Assembly (NCBI RefSeq): GCF_040117685.2
Contig: NZ_JBEDYP020000009.1
Location: 1-64,000, forward strand
Source: Gracilimonas sp040117685
GTDB taxonomy: Bacteria > Bacteroidota > Rhodothermia > Balneolales > Balneolaceae
Length of the DNA: 64,000 nucleotides
Direction: 5' to 3'
Under the pieces are notes generated by a model. That model saw only the letters and a program-made list of their open reading frames with translations. It made no database searches and was not told the DNA's origin. Of this stretch, positions 1-8,211 are shown piece after piece; the first letter of the stretch is position 1, and each line of letters begins with the position of its first letter. Position numbers and translations under genes: made by a program.

Positions 1-2
1 AC

Positions 3-875
3 CTGGAATCCGCTTACCTGGCTTTTCAGTCCGTTTCTATGTTTGAGATTGGTAAACCCATGGAACTTCGCTTTCGGGACAACCTGAATATTTACCCGAC
101 AGACACCACCGAAATTGAAAATAACATTCAATCCGGGTCTTATAACCTGGAACTTCCTTCACTGAATAACAGTCAGGGATTTCCAGCCTTGGATTATTTA
201 TTGAATGGATTGGGTGAAAATGACACCGAGGTCCTGACTTTTTATTCCACACATCCTGATGCTGAAAACTATCAGCAGTACCTGACTGATCTGACTTCCC
301 GCATTGACTCTCTTACTGATTTGGTACTCAGCGACTGGACTTCCAACTACCGGGATGAGTTTGTGAGTAACTCCGGAAACGGTGCCAATTCCTCGCTCGA
401 TATGATGGTAAATGACTATATCTATTACTACGAAAAACACCTTAGAGCCGGTAAAATCGGTATTCCTGCAGGTGTATTTTCCGGATCACCGCTAAGCACG
501 CATGTGGAAGCTTATTACCGTGATGATTTCTCTAAAGAGCTTTTCAATGCATCGCTGGATGCTACCCAAAACTTTTTTAATGGTGTACATGTAAATCAGC
601 CAAACCAAAGTGGGGAAAGCCTGAACAACTACCTTGATTATCTACAAACCAAAAAGGAAGGCACAGATCTCGCCACCCTCATAAATAACCAGTTTGATGC
701 AGCCCGGCAGCAGGCTTCATCACTCAAAAAGAGTTTCGCAGGACAGATTCAAACAAACAACACAGCTATGCTTGCAACCTACGATGAACTCCAGATGAAT
801 GTGGTTTATATGAAAGTAGATATGTTGCAGGCGCTGAATATAAACGTGGACTATGTTGATGCCGATGGTGATTAA
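3..875 (+). CDS. Imelysin family (peptidase M75-like) protein, 5' end outside window
   Basis: The reading frame is open to the left edge, so the gene starts before the window; the first ATG (position 39) is internal. The visible 291 codons match the C-terminal part of imelysin-family proteins of Bacteroidota: a FPALDYLLNG segment near the start of the visible part, long amphipathic helices, and the C-terminal VDYVDADGD ending. Imelysins are periplasmic or surface helical-bundle proteins linked to iron or haem uptake; the GxHxxE metal motif is not visible and would lie in the missing part. Three bases separate the stop from the HTTM gene, which itself overlaps a TonB receptor gene, so the three are very probably one transcript. 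Family assignment is fairly secure; the metal is inferred. Confidence 0.8.
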   Translation: MESAYLAFQSVSMFEIGKPMELRFRDNLNIYPTDTTEIENNIQSGSYNLELPSLNNSQGFPALDYLLNGLGENDTEVLTFYSTHPDAENYQQYLTDLTSRIDSLTDLVLSDWTSNYRDEFVSNSGNGANSSLDMMVNDYIYYYEKHLRAGKIGIPAGVFSGSPLSTHVEAYYRDDFSKELFNASLDATQNFFNGVHVNQPNQSGESLNNYLDYLQTKKEGTDLATLINNQFDAARQQASSLKKSFAGQIQTNNTAMLATYDELQMNVVYMKVDMLQALNINVDYVDADGD

Positions 876-878
876 GCG

Positions 879-2252
879 GTGAGCGAATCTTCAATCCGAT
901 CATATCTGAATACCTCAACCAATGCTGCTCCGCTGGCTGTATTCCGGATGTTATTCGGGCTGCTGATGCTGATCAGCATTGTTCGGTTTGCTGCCAATGG
1001 CTGGATTGAAAAGCTCTATATAGAACCACAATTTTTCTTCTCTTACTACGGATTTGAATGGGTTCAGCCTCTTGGAGACTGGACCTATCTTATTTTTATT
1101 ATCTGTGGGCTTTCGTCCATTTTTGTAGCTATGGGGTATAAATACCGGCTTTCGATCGTCGTCTTTTTTCTCAGCTTCACCTACATAGAGCTGATGGATA
1201 AAACCACTTATCTCAATCACTATTACTTTATCAGCATCCTCAGCTTTTTGATGATCTTTCTGCCAGCACACGCCTACTATTCCGTGGATGCCCGAAAGAA
1301 TGAACGGCTGAGATCACAACAAGTACCGGGGTGGTCCATCGATTCCATCAAGCTGCTGCTCTTTATTGTTTACTTCTATGCGGGATTGGCCAAACTCAAT
1401 TCTGACTGGCTGATTGAAGCGATGCCTTTACAAATTTGGCTGCCTTCCAAGTATGCACTTCCGCTGCTGGGAGATCTGCTCCAGCAAACCTGGACTCACT
1501 ACGCCTTTGCCTGGGCCGGTGCCATTTACGACCTCACCATTCCTTTCTTATTGCTGATCCGGAAAACACGAATCTTTGCCTTTGTCTTGGTAGTCATTTT
1601 CCATGTACTCACCCGGGTGTTATTCCCGATTGGGATGTTTCCTTACATCATGATTGTAAGCACCCTCATATTTTTTGATTCCGCATTACACAACCGAATA
1701 CTGGACTATTTCTCAAAATGGTTTAACATCACTAAATTCTTTTTTGATAACGGCAGCACCTACACATTTCCCCAAAAATGGGTTCGTAAAGCTTCTATTA
1801 GTGTTGTTTCTGTATTCTTTGTGCTTCAGCTACTCATCCCCTTCCGGTATATGATGTACCCGGGTGAATTATTCTGGACCGAAGAAGGATACCGTTTTTC
1901 GTGGAGAGTTATGCTGATGGAAAAGGCAGGTTATGCAAACTTCAAAGTTGTAAACCCTGATTCCGGCCAACGCTTTTATGTGGACAATACTGAGTTCCTC
2001 ACTCGTTTCCAGGAAAAACAGATGTCCTTTCAGCCCGACTTCATTCTGGAATATGCCCACTTTCTGGAAGATCATTACCGGGAAGAGCATGGAATTGATG
2101 ATCCCGAAATCTATGTTGACAGCTACGTGGCCTTAAACGGACGAAGCAGTAAGCGCTATGTAAACCCGAATGTGGACCTCACTGAAATTCAACCCTCACT
2201 AAAACACCGAACCTGGTTACTCCCTTTTGATGATGAAATTAAAGGCCTTTAG
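879..2252 (+). CDS. HTTM (gamma-carboxylase-like) multi-pass membrane protein
   Basis: A 457-residue integral membrane protein. The N-terminus (PLAVFRMLFGLLML, residues 18-31) and the following alternation of about eight or nine hydrophobic segments up to residue 320 fit the HTTM domain, which is shared with vitamin K-dependent gamma-carboxylase. The soluble C-terminal part (about 330-457) faces one side of the membrane. The start is GTG three bases after the imelysin stop; no ATG upstream of the first membrane helix fits better. The 3' end overlaps the next gene by about 20 bases. The reaction is unknown; conserved linkage of HTTM, imelysin and TonB receptor genes suggests a role in uptake or redox handling of a metal, which is inference. 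Confidence 0.8.
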   Translation: MSESSIRSYLNTSTNAAPLAVFRMLFGLLMLISIVRFAANGWIEKLYIEPQFFFSYYGFEWVQPLGDWTYLIFIICGLSSIFVAMGYKYRLSIVVFFLSFTYIELMDKTTYLNHYYFISILSFLMIFLPAHAYYSVDARKNERLRSQQVPGWSIDSIKLLLFIVYFYAGLAKLNSDWLIEAMPLQIWLPSKYALPLLGDLLQQTWTHYAFAWAGAIYDLTIPFLLLIRKTRIFAFVLVVIFHVLTRVLFPIGMFPYIMIVSTLIFFDSALHNRILDYFSKWFNITKFFFDNGSTYTFPQKWVRKASISVVSVFFVLQLLIPFRYMMYPGELFWTEEGYRFSWRVMLMEKAGYANFKVVNPDSGQRFYVDNTEFLTRFQEKQMSFQPDFILEYAHFLEDHYREEHGIDDPEIYVDSYVALNGRSSKRYVNPNVDLTEIQPSLKHRTWLLPFDDEIKGL

Positions 2253-4716
2253 TTTTTTTGCCTTCTGTATGTTGATTGCTCTGCCTGCCACCGCCCAGAT
2301 TAACTTCTCGGGATATGTAGTAGAGAAGGAAACCGGAGAGCCTGTTGAAGGGGTCGATATTTATAATAATGATGCGGGCAAGTCCTACATCACGGATGAA
2401 AATGGTTATTTCGAGATCAACAACCTTGCCTATGGCAACCTGAACCTGTTTTTCTTCAAGCTTGGTTATAAGATCATAAACCGCACTTTTGTGCCGGATG
2501 CCAACAATGCCCCCATCACCATTGAGCTTGAAAAACTTTCAGAGGAGATGTCAGAAATTGCCGTCATTGACCAACGGGACAAGGTTTTTGCCATAAAAAG
2601 GCTGCGTGAAGTTGAAGGCACTTCTATTTATGCCGGCAAAAAGAATGAAGTAATTGCCCTCGACCAAATGGTGGCAAATACTTCAGCCAATAATGCCCGG
2701 CAAATCTATGGTCAGATATCAGGGCTCAACATTTTTGAGTCGAATGATGCCGGGCTTCAGCTGAATATCGGCGGTCGCGGACTCGACCCCAATCGCTCAT
2801 CCAATTTCAATATCCGACAGAACGGCTACGACATCAGTGCCGATGTACTTGGTTATCCCGAAAGTTATTATACCCCTCCGGCTGAAGGTTTAGCAGAAAT
2901 ACAGGTAATACGGGGAGCCGCTTCTCTTCAATACGGAACCCAGTTTGGCGGGTTGGTTAACTTCAAAATGAAAAAACCGACCGATGACAAGCGAATTGAG
3001 CTCACTTCCCGTCAGTCGGTTGGTTCCAACGCTCTTTTTACTTCCTTCAATAGTGTGAGCGGGACTTCCGGAAAGGTTGGCTATTACGGATACTATAACT
3101 ACAAAAACGGCGACGGATTCCGGCCTAATTCAGAGTTCGAATCTGACAATCTTTACTTGTACACTGATGCCCAATTAACGGAGAAAACCCACATTGCTCT
3201 CGACTTCACCTACCTGAATTACCTTGCTCAGCAGCCGGGCGGGTTGACCGATGCTCAGTTTTACCGTGATCCGACCGTCAGCAATCGCACCCGTAACTGG
3301 TTCGAGGTAGACTGGAAGCTGGCATCGTTAAATGTGGAACATGAGTTTACCTATAGAACCAAACTCAGCCTTCTTGTATATGGACTGGATGCTTCCCGTA
3401 AGTCTGTAGGATTTCGCACCAATCGAGTTTCTCAGGAGGATGACCCTGCTGAACCCCGGGACCTTATTCTTGGAGACTTCAATAACTGGGGAACCGAAGT
3501 CCGCTTTCTAAATCGTTATCAAATTGCCGACAAAAATGCTGTTTTTCTAATCGGCAGTAAATGGTATCAATCCAAAAATACTTCGATTCAGGGCCCCGGA
3601 ACCAATAGCGGCGAACCCGATTTTACCCTGGCAAACGAACAATTTCCAAATTATCCGAACCAGTCCGATTTCACCTTTCCAAACCGAAACCTTGCTTTTT
3701 TTGGGGAGAACATCTTTTACCTGCAGGATAACCTGTCCATTACTCCGGGGTTCCGCTTTGAGTACATCCGGACAAAGAGCCGCGGTACTTTTAAGCGAGT
3801 GAATTTCGACCTCGCCGGAAACCCCATCCAAAACCAGACCTTCGAAGACGACCGCACTTTTGAGCGCCACTTCCTGCTATTGGGAGCCGGGGTAAGCTAC
3901 TTGCCTGACAGTCAAACCGAACTATACGGTAACTTTTCCCAGAACTATCGCTCGGTTACCTTTAATGATATTCGCATTGTGAATCCTACTTTTCAAGTTG
4001 ATCCGGACATCACCGATGAAAGCGGGTTCACCTCAGATGTTGGACTCCGGGGCAGAATTGGCGAAAGCGTTTCGTATGACATCGGAGGCTTCGGTCTGCT
4101 TTACGACAACCGGATCGGAGAAGTATTACGAGCAGAAACCCGAATCAATGCTGAAGGAGAAGAAGAGCAAACTGGACGGGTGGTTCGCTATCGGGGCAAT
4201 ATCGGTCAGGCCTTCATGTATGGAATAGAAAGTCTGGTTGAGGTAAATCTCCTCCCTCTTTTTGGTACTGAAAACCGGGATACAAAGTTAAGCGTATTTG
4301 CCAATACGGCCTTAACCAAATCCAGATATATAGATTCTGAGGTTCCCGGGGTTGAAGGCAATGAGGTTGAGTTTGTACCGCTGCTTAATATGAAGACCGG
4401 GGTTAATTTTGGCTATAAAAATTTGGTCGGCTCGGTTCAATACACCTACATATCTGACCAATACACCGATGCTTCCAATGCCGAGCAAAACTTCAATGAT
4501 AACCAAAGCGGTATCCGGGGGGCTATTCCAGCTTATGATGTGCTGGACCTGTCTCTTTCCTGGACGTATAAGAATTTCACCCTGGAATCGGGTATTAATA
4601 ATGTATTAGACGATTGGTACTTCACCCGCAGGGCAACCGGCTATCCGGGTCCCGGTATCATCCCATCTCCTCCCCGCACATATTATGCTACCATCCAGCT
4701 TCAGTTTGGCAAGTAA
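2233..4716 (+). CDS. TonB-dependent outer-membrane receptor (FecA-like)
   Basis: A signal peptide (MKLKAFSFFAFCMLIALPATAQ) is followed by a carboxypeptidase-regulatory-like domain (about residues 25-105), a TonB plug (about 125-250, with RGAASLQYGTQFGGLVNFKMKKP at the plug end) and a 22-strand-type barrel ending in ...ATIQLQFGK with a terminal aromatic-rich strand. Of three in-frame starts (TTG 2227, ATG 2230, ATG 2233) the last gives the cleanest signal peptide. It overlaps the HTTM gene, indicating translational coupling. General resemblance is to ferric-citrate type receptors, and with imelysin upstream an iron or other transition-metal substrate is likely, but the ligand cannot be read from sequence. 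Confidence 0.88.
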   Translation: MKLKAFSFFAFCMLIALPATAQINFSGYVVEKETGEPVEGVDIYNNDAGKSYITDENGYFEINNLAYGNLNLFFFKLGYKIINRTFVPDANNAPITIELEKLSEEMSEIAVIDQRDKVFAIKRLREVEGTSIYAGKKNEVIALDQMVANTSANNARQIYGQISGLNIFESNDAGLQLNIGGRGLDPNRSSNFNIRQNGYDISADVLGYPESYYTPPAEGLAEIQVIRGAASLQYGTQFGGLVNFKMKKPTDDKRIELTSRQSVGSNALFTSFNSVSGTSGKVGYYGYYNYKNGDGFRPNSEFESDNLYLYTDAQLTEKTHIALDFTYLNYLAQQPGGLTDAQFYRDPTVSNRTRNWFEVDWKLASLNVEHEFTYRTKLSLLVYGLDASRKSVGFRTNRVSQEDDPAEPRDLILGDFNNWGTEVRFLNRYQIADKNAVFLIGSKWYQSKNTSIQGPGTNSGEPDFTLANEQFPNYPNQSDFTFPNRNLAFFGENIFYLQDNLSITPGFRFEYIRTKSRGTFKRVNFDLAGNPIQNQTFEDDRTFERHFLLLGAGVSYLPDSQTELYGNFSQNYRSVTFNDIRIVNPTFQVDPDITDESGFTSDVGLRGRIGESVSYDIGGFGLLYDNRIGEVLRAETRINAEGEEEQTGRVVRYRGNIGQAFMYGIESLVEVNLLPLFGTENRDTKLSVFANTALTKSRYIDSEVPGVEGNEVEFVPLLNMKTGVNFGYKNLVGSVQYTYISDQYTDASNAEQNFNDNQSGIRGAIPAYDVLDLSLSWTYKNFTLESGINNVLDDWYFTRRATGYPGPGIIPSPPRTYYATIQLQFGK

Positions 4717-4717
4717 A

Positions 4718-5251
4718 TTACATCACATTTTTGGAGTCTTTTTCCCAATTTAAGGGATTGTATTCAATGTATTCCCTGATTCTGTTCAGGGATTTTTCAT
4801 TCCGAATGATATGGTCATGGAACCGGGGTTGCCATTTAAATTCGTAGCCTTTTAGGTTGCACCATCTTGTAACTGCACCTTTGTAATTATTCAGGATCAT
4901 AGATAGAGATCCGGCCTTTGGCTTACCAAATTCCCTGATCTTTTCCTGTGGCATCTTGCAATTGCAAGATGCCACAGGATTTAGACCATTTTCATCTGGT
5001 AATATCTGGATAATACCATGGACATGATTGGGCATCACTATAAATGAATCTAACTTAACTTTATCAAAGTGATTAGGAATCTGATTCCAAAAAAACCAGG
5101 CCGCACATCCCTGTTCCGACAGCCCCATTCTTCCATTTTTAATTTCTCCTAAATAGTACTTTCGGTTTTTTGTACATACCGTAATAAAATAAAACCATGG
5201 AGTTCTATAATCCCAGCCATCCAATCGAAGTGATTTTTGCCAATATTGCAT
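4718..5251 (-). mobile_element. REP-associated tyrosine transposase (RAYT, Y1/HUH family)
   Basis: A single-copy-type Y1 transposase of 177 residues. The HUH motif is MPNHVHGII (about residues 73-81), and the catalytic tyrosine is probably the one in ILNNYKGAVTRW (about 124-135), followed by the family block WQPRFHDHIIRNEKSLNRI. RAYTs act on short palindromic REP-like sequences rather than on full IS ends. Its stop lies one base from the convergent TonB receptor stop. The middle of the gene (4944-4979) contains a 36-bp perfect palindrome that encodes the atypical insert PVASCNCKMPQ between the HUH and Tyr motifs. No IS200-type flanking ends or accessory gene were seen. The frame is intact, so it may be functional. 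Confidence 0.88.
4944..4979. repeat. 36-bp perfect palindrome inside the RAYT gene
   Basis: The left arm starts TCCTGTGGCATCTTGCAA and the right arm is its exact reverse complement with no spacer, centred between 4961 and 4962. It would form an 18-bp hairpin in DNA or mRNA. It looks like the transposase's own REP-like target or a relic of repeat insertion in a tolerant loop. Confidence 0.9.
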
Positions 5252-5298
5252 AATTACAGATGATTTTTATTTACAGTAAGAGCCCCTTCACCCCAAAA

Positions 5299-5322
5299 CC
5301 TTACAGAATTATTTCTGTGAGG
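5299..5322. repeat. Inverted repeat upstream of the RAYT gene and of the TolB-like gene
   Basis: CCTTACAGAA and TTCTGTGAGG form ten-base arms around TTAT, with one T-G wobble. It lies about 50 bases beyond the RAYT start and about 55 bases before the 5379 start. It may be an operator, a flank of the transposase unit, or chance. Confidence 0.45.
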
Positions 5323-5378
5323 CGGGTTCCCTTTTTCCTTATCTTCTTCATGCTTTTAGAAAACTCAATCAACTATTC

Positions 5379-6464
5379 ATGAAATTCATTTCTGTTCTTA
5401 TTGTAGCTCTTGCTGCAATTTCCTGTACATCCACCCCGGAAAAGAAACCATATAACCCGGAAGCTGACACCCTGAAATATGCCCAGGAAGTTCATCTACG
5501 CAATGTTCAGCAGCTTACATTTGGCGGCGACAATGCCGAGGCCTACTGGAGCTATGACAGCGAAAAACTGATCTTCCAGTCCAACAACCCGGAATGGGGC
5601 GTAGAATGTGATCAGATCTTTTACATGGACATTTCCGGGAAAGAACCCGGGTTTGAGCCACCTATGGTCAGTACAGGAAACGGACGTACTACTTGCGCCT
5701 ATTTTCTACCCGGCGATTCCACCTTTGTATATTCATCTACCCATGCCGAAAACATGCAATGTCCTGCCACACCTGAACGAGGAGCAGGCGGAGCATATGT
5801 TTGGCCGATTTACGACAGTTACGACATTTACAAAGCTGACCTGGACGGAAATATCATTACCAGGCTAACCGACGAACCCGGCTATGATGCCGAACCTACC
5901 GTTTCCCCAAAAGGAGACAAAATTGTGTTCACTTCTACCCGAACCGGGGACCTGGAACTGTTCATCATGGATACCGATGGATCAAATGTAATACAGATTA
6001 CCGATGAACTCGGTTACGACGGCGGGGCTTTCTTCTCCCCCGATGGCAGCCAGCTTATTTTCCGTGCTTCCCGACCTGAAACAGATGAAGAAATCGCCAA
6101 ATACAAATCACTGCTGGAAGAAGGCTTGGTTGAACCTACCAACATGGAACTTTTTATTGTGAATGTGGATGGAACCGGACTCCGCCAGATAACCGACCTG
6201 GGGAATGCCAACTGGGCTCCTTATTTCCATCCTTCCGGTGAGAAGATTGTATTCTCTTCCAATCACCAATCCCAGCGCGGGTTCCCTTTCAACATTTTCA
6301 TGATCAATGTGGATGGAACCGGGCTTGAACAAGTTACATTTGACGAGGCTTTTGACTCCTTCCCGATGTTCTCTCCGGATGGTGAAAAAATCGTGTTTTC
6401 CTCTAACCGAAATAATGGTGGAGACCGCTCAACGAACGTATTTGTTGCTGACTGGGTAGATTAG
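5379..6464 (+). CDS. TolB-like beta-propeller (PD40/WD40-like) lipoprotein
   Basis: The first 16 residues end in a lipobox (AAISC), giving a predicted lipoprotein. The remaining 345 residues carry repeated PD40 blades typical of TolB and dipeptidyl-peptidase propellers: EPTVSPKGDKIVFTSTRTGDLEL..., AFFSPDGSQLIFRASRP, PYFHPSGEKIVFSSNHQ, PMFSPDGEKIVFSSNRN. No serine-hydrolase domain follows, so this is a stand-alone propeller, probably periplasmic and used for binding. Several cysteines occur in the extended insert around residues 85-135. It is followed by its own terminator. The precise role is unknown. Confidence 0.8.
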   Translation: MKFISVLIVALAAISCTSTPEKKPYNPEADTLKYAQEVHLRNVQQLTFGGDNAEAYWSYDSEKLIFQSNNPEWGVECDQIFYMDISGKEPGFEPPMVSTGNGRTTCAYFLPGDSTFVYSSTHAENMQCPATPERGAGGAYVWPIYDSYDIYKADLDGNIITRLTDEPGYDAEPTVSPKGDKIVFTSTRTGDLELFIMDTDGSNVIQITDELGYDGGAFFSPDGSQLIFRASRPETDEEIAKYKSLLEEGLVEPTNMELFIVNVDGTGLRQITDLGNANWAPYFHPSGEKIVFSSNHQSQRGFPFNIFMINVDGTGLEQVTFDEAFDSFPMFSPDGEKIVFSSNRNNGGDRSTNVFVADWVD

Positions 6465-6488
6465 AAAATCACAGTTTACAGGTATTAC

Positions 6489-6522
6489 AAAGCCCGATTC
6501 TAATACTGAATCGAGCTTTTTT
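6489..6522 (+). terminator. Rho-independent terminator after the TolB-like gene
   Basis: AGCCCGATTC and GAATCGAGCT form a ten-base stem with one mismatch around TAATACT, followed by a run of T. It sits 25 bases after the stop codon. Confidence 0.75.
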
Positions 6523-6581
6523 ACTTTGAATCACCGCCCCGATTAGTTACTATTTAGTATTCCCTAACAGCCCGGGGCAGT

Positions 6582-7220
6582 ATGATGCACAAAGCAAAAT
6601 TCTTACTTCTACTTTTATCCGGACTGTCTATGTTGGGATGCTCCTCCTCCAAAGATTTACCAATACGTACCGATTTCTCTTTTGAGTTCGACCGTCAAAC
6701 CTACCACATCATAAGTATATCAGCTCCCGATGGTGAAGGATATAATTATCTGATTCAATATGAGGGTAATGAATCTGTATTACGCTCTATGGATACCAAC
6801 CAGGATGGGATTCTGGACCTTGTTCAATATGGCGAGATATCACTGAACGAAGCTAATAAAATCTATACCTATGGAATTCAGCAGGCTATAGCGCAGCAAA
6901 AGTTTAAAGCCCGTAAAGACAAAAGGATCTTCACCCACACAGAAACCAACCTTAAATATACCCTTGAAACCATCGGGTTTTATAGTGACTTGCTGTATAA
7001 CCGATTCGAAATCGCCAATATCATCACCGGTGAAAACGAACTATTCTTTGATATGGATGCCGATGGTAAACTCGACAAGATTGAGCAGAGCGACCGTACC
7101 CTTGAAGACGCCCGGGAACTCTACCAGAAAGTAATACAGATCGGGATAAGTAAAAACCTGATCGAATTTCGGTTTGATAAATATATTGTATTGATCGCAC
7201 CTCAAGAAAAAGCTTCCTGA
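6582..7220 (+). CDS. Lipoprotein with two EF-hand-like calcium loops, function unknown
   Basis: 212 residues (start ATG 6582 or the adjacent ATG 6585). A hydrophobic leader ends in the lipobox MLGCSSS. Two segments resemble EF-hand loops: DTNQDGILDLVQ (about residues 70-81) and DMDADGKLDKIE (about 162-173), each followed by a similar stretch with a tyrosine-rich helix (NEANKIYTYGIQQAI and EDARELYQKVIQIGI), so the protein looks like an internal duplication. I do not recognise a named family. The next gene is an ABC transporter ATPase 80 bases downstream; a shared role is possible but unproven. Confidence 0.65.
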   Translation: MMHKAKFLLLLLSGLSMLGCSSSKDLPIRTDFSFEFDRQTYHIISISAPDGEGYNYLIQYEGNESVLRSMDTNQDGILDLVQYGEISLNEANKIYTYGIQQAIAQQKFKARKDKRIFTHTETNLKYTLETIGFYSDLLYNRFEIANIITGENELFFDMDADGKLDKIEQSDRTLEDARELYQKVIQIGISKNLIEFRFDKYIVLIAPQEKAS

Positions 7221-7302
7221 TTTTTAAGGTGAATTTTATTCGGTGAATACGCCCCGATTTACTTATACTCTTCCCTGTTACTCTTATTCAATCAGCCAAA
7301 AA

Positions 7303-8193
7303 ATGAAGCTATCACTTTCCAATATTTCAAAAACATATAAAAACGGGGTTAAGGCACTGGATAATGTGTCTATAGAAATTGAGTCGGGGATGTTTGGACT
7401 GCTCGGGCCAAATGGCGCCGGTAAATCCACCCTCATGCGAACCATCGCCACCCTTCAGGCGCCCGACGCCGGGACTGCCTACCTGGATGATATCAACATA
7501 CTGAACGACAAAAACAGCCTGCGGAAAGTACTGGGCTATTTGCCGCAATCTTTTGGAGTGTATCCGAAAATGTCAGCCGAAGACCTGCTTCATTATTTTG
7601 CTCGCCTAAAAGGCATCGCAGATAAAAATCAGCGAAACCAAATGGTGAATACCGCCCTTGAAGTAACCAACCTGATGGAAGTCAGGCGCAAAAGTGTAGC
7701 CGGCTACTCCGGTGGTATGAAGCAGCGTTTTGGTATAGCCCAGCTGCTGCTCAACGATCCAAAACTGATTATTGTGGATGAGCCTACGGCCGGACTCGAT
7801 CCTTCCGAAAGGCACCGGTTCCTGAACGTTCTCCGCGAAATCGGAACCAACCATATTGTGATTTTCTCCACACATATTGTGGATGATGTGAAAGAACTTT
7901 GTACTGACATGGCGATTATGAATGGCGGGAAGATATTGAGTCACCACACTCCAGAAGAAGCGGTTACAGCTCTTGAAGGACAAATGTGGACCAAGAACAT
8001 CGAACGTGATACCCTTGACGAGCATGAGGCTAAGTTTAACGTGATTTCATCCAGCTTCAATCAGGATAATACGCTGAACATCCGTGTTCACAGCAACGAA
8101 AAACCTGATGAAAGTTTCGAAGCTAAAAGTCCTGAACTGGAAGACGTGTACTTCGTCACCCTCCGGGAAGAAAAAGAAGTCGTAGCCGCTTAA
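7303..8193 (+). CDS. ABC transporter ATP-binding protein
   Basis: The ATPase has Walker A GPNGAGKST (residues 35-43), Q-loop PQ (81-82), signature YSGGMKQR (135-142), Walker B LIIVDEP (155-161) and an H-loop histidine near 191. The open frame extends to a GTG at 7243, but the ATG at 7303 (MKLSLSNISKTYK) matches the normal N-terminus of this family. The C-terminal 70 residues are an ABC-2-type exporter extension. It lies 18 bases before the permease/M1 peptidase gene and surely forms its motor. The pair is an exporter-type system common in Bacteroidota; substrate unknown. Confidence 0.9.
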   Translation: MKLSLSNISKTYKNGVKALDNVSIEIESGMFGLLGPNGAGKSTLMRTIATLQAPDAGTAYLDDINILNDKNSLRKVLGYLPQSFGVYPKMSAEDLLHYFARLKGIADKNQRNQMVNTALEVTNLMEVRRKSVAGYSGGMKQRFGIAQLLLNDPKLIIVDEPTAGLDPSERHRFLNVLREIGTNHIVIFSTHIVDDVKELCTDMAIMNGGKILSHHTPEEAVTALEGQMWTKNIERDTLDEHEAKFNVISSSFNQDNTLNIRVHSNEKPDESFEAKSPELEDVYFVTLREEKEVVAA

Positions 8194-8211
8194 GCCCAAA
8201 TATCTTTTATT

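Noticed and set aside
4944..4979. Palindrome as a transcription terminator for the TonB receptor gene
   Set aside because: It lies more than 200 bases after the receptor stop, inside another gene, and has no T-run.
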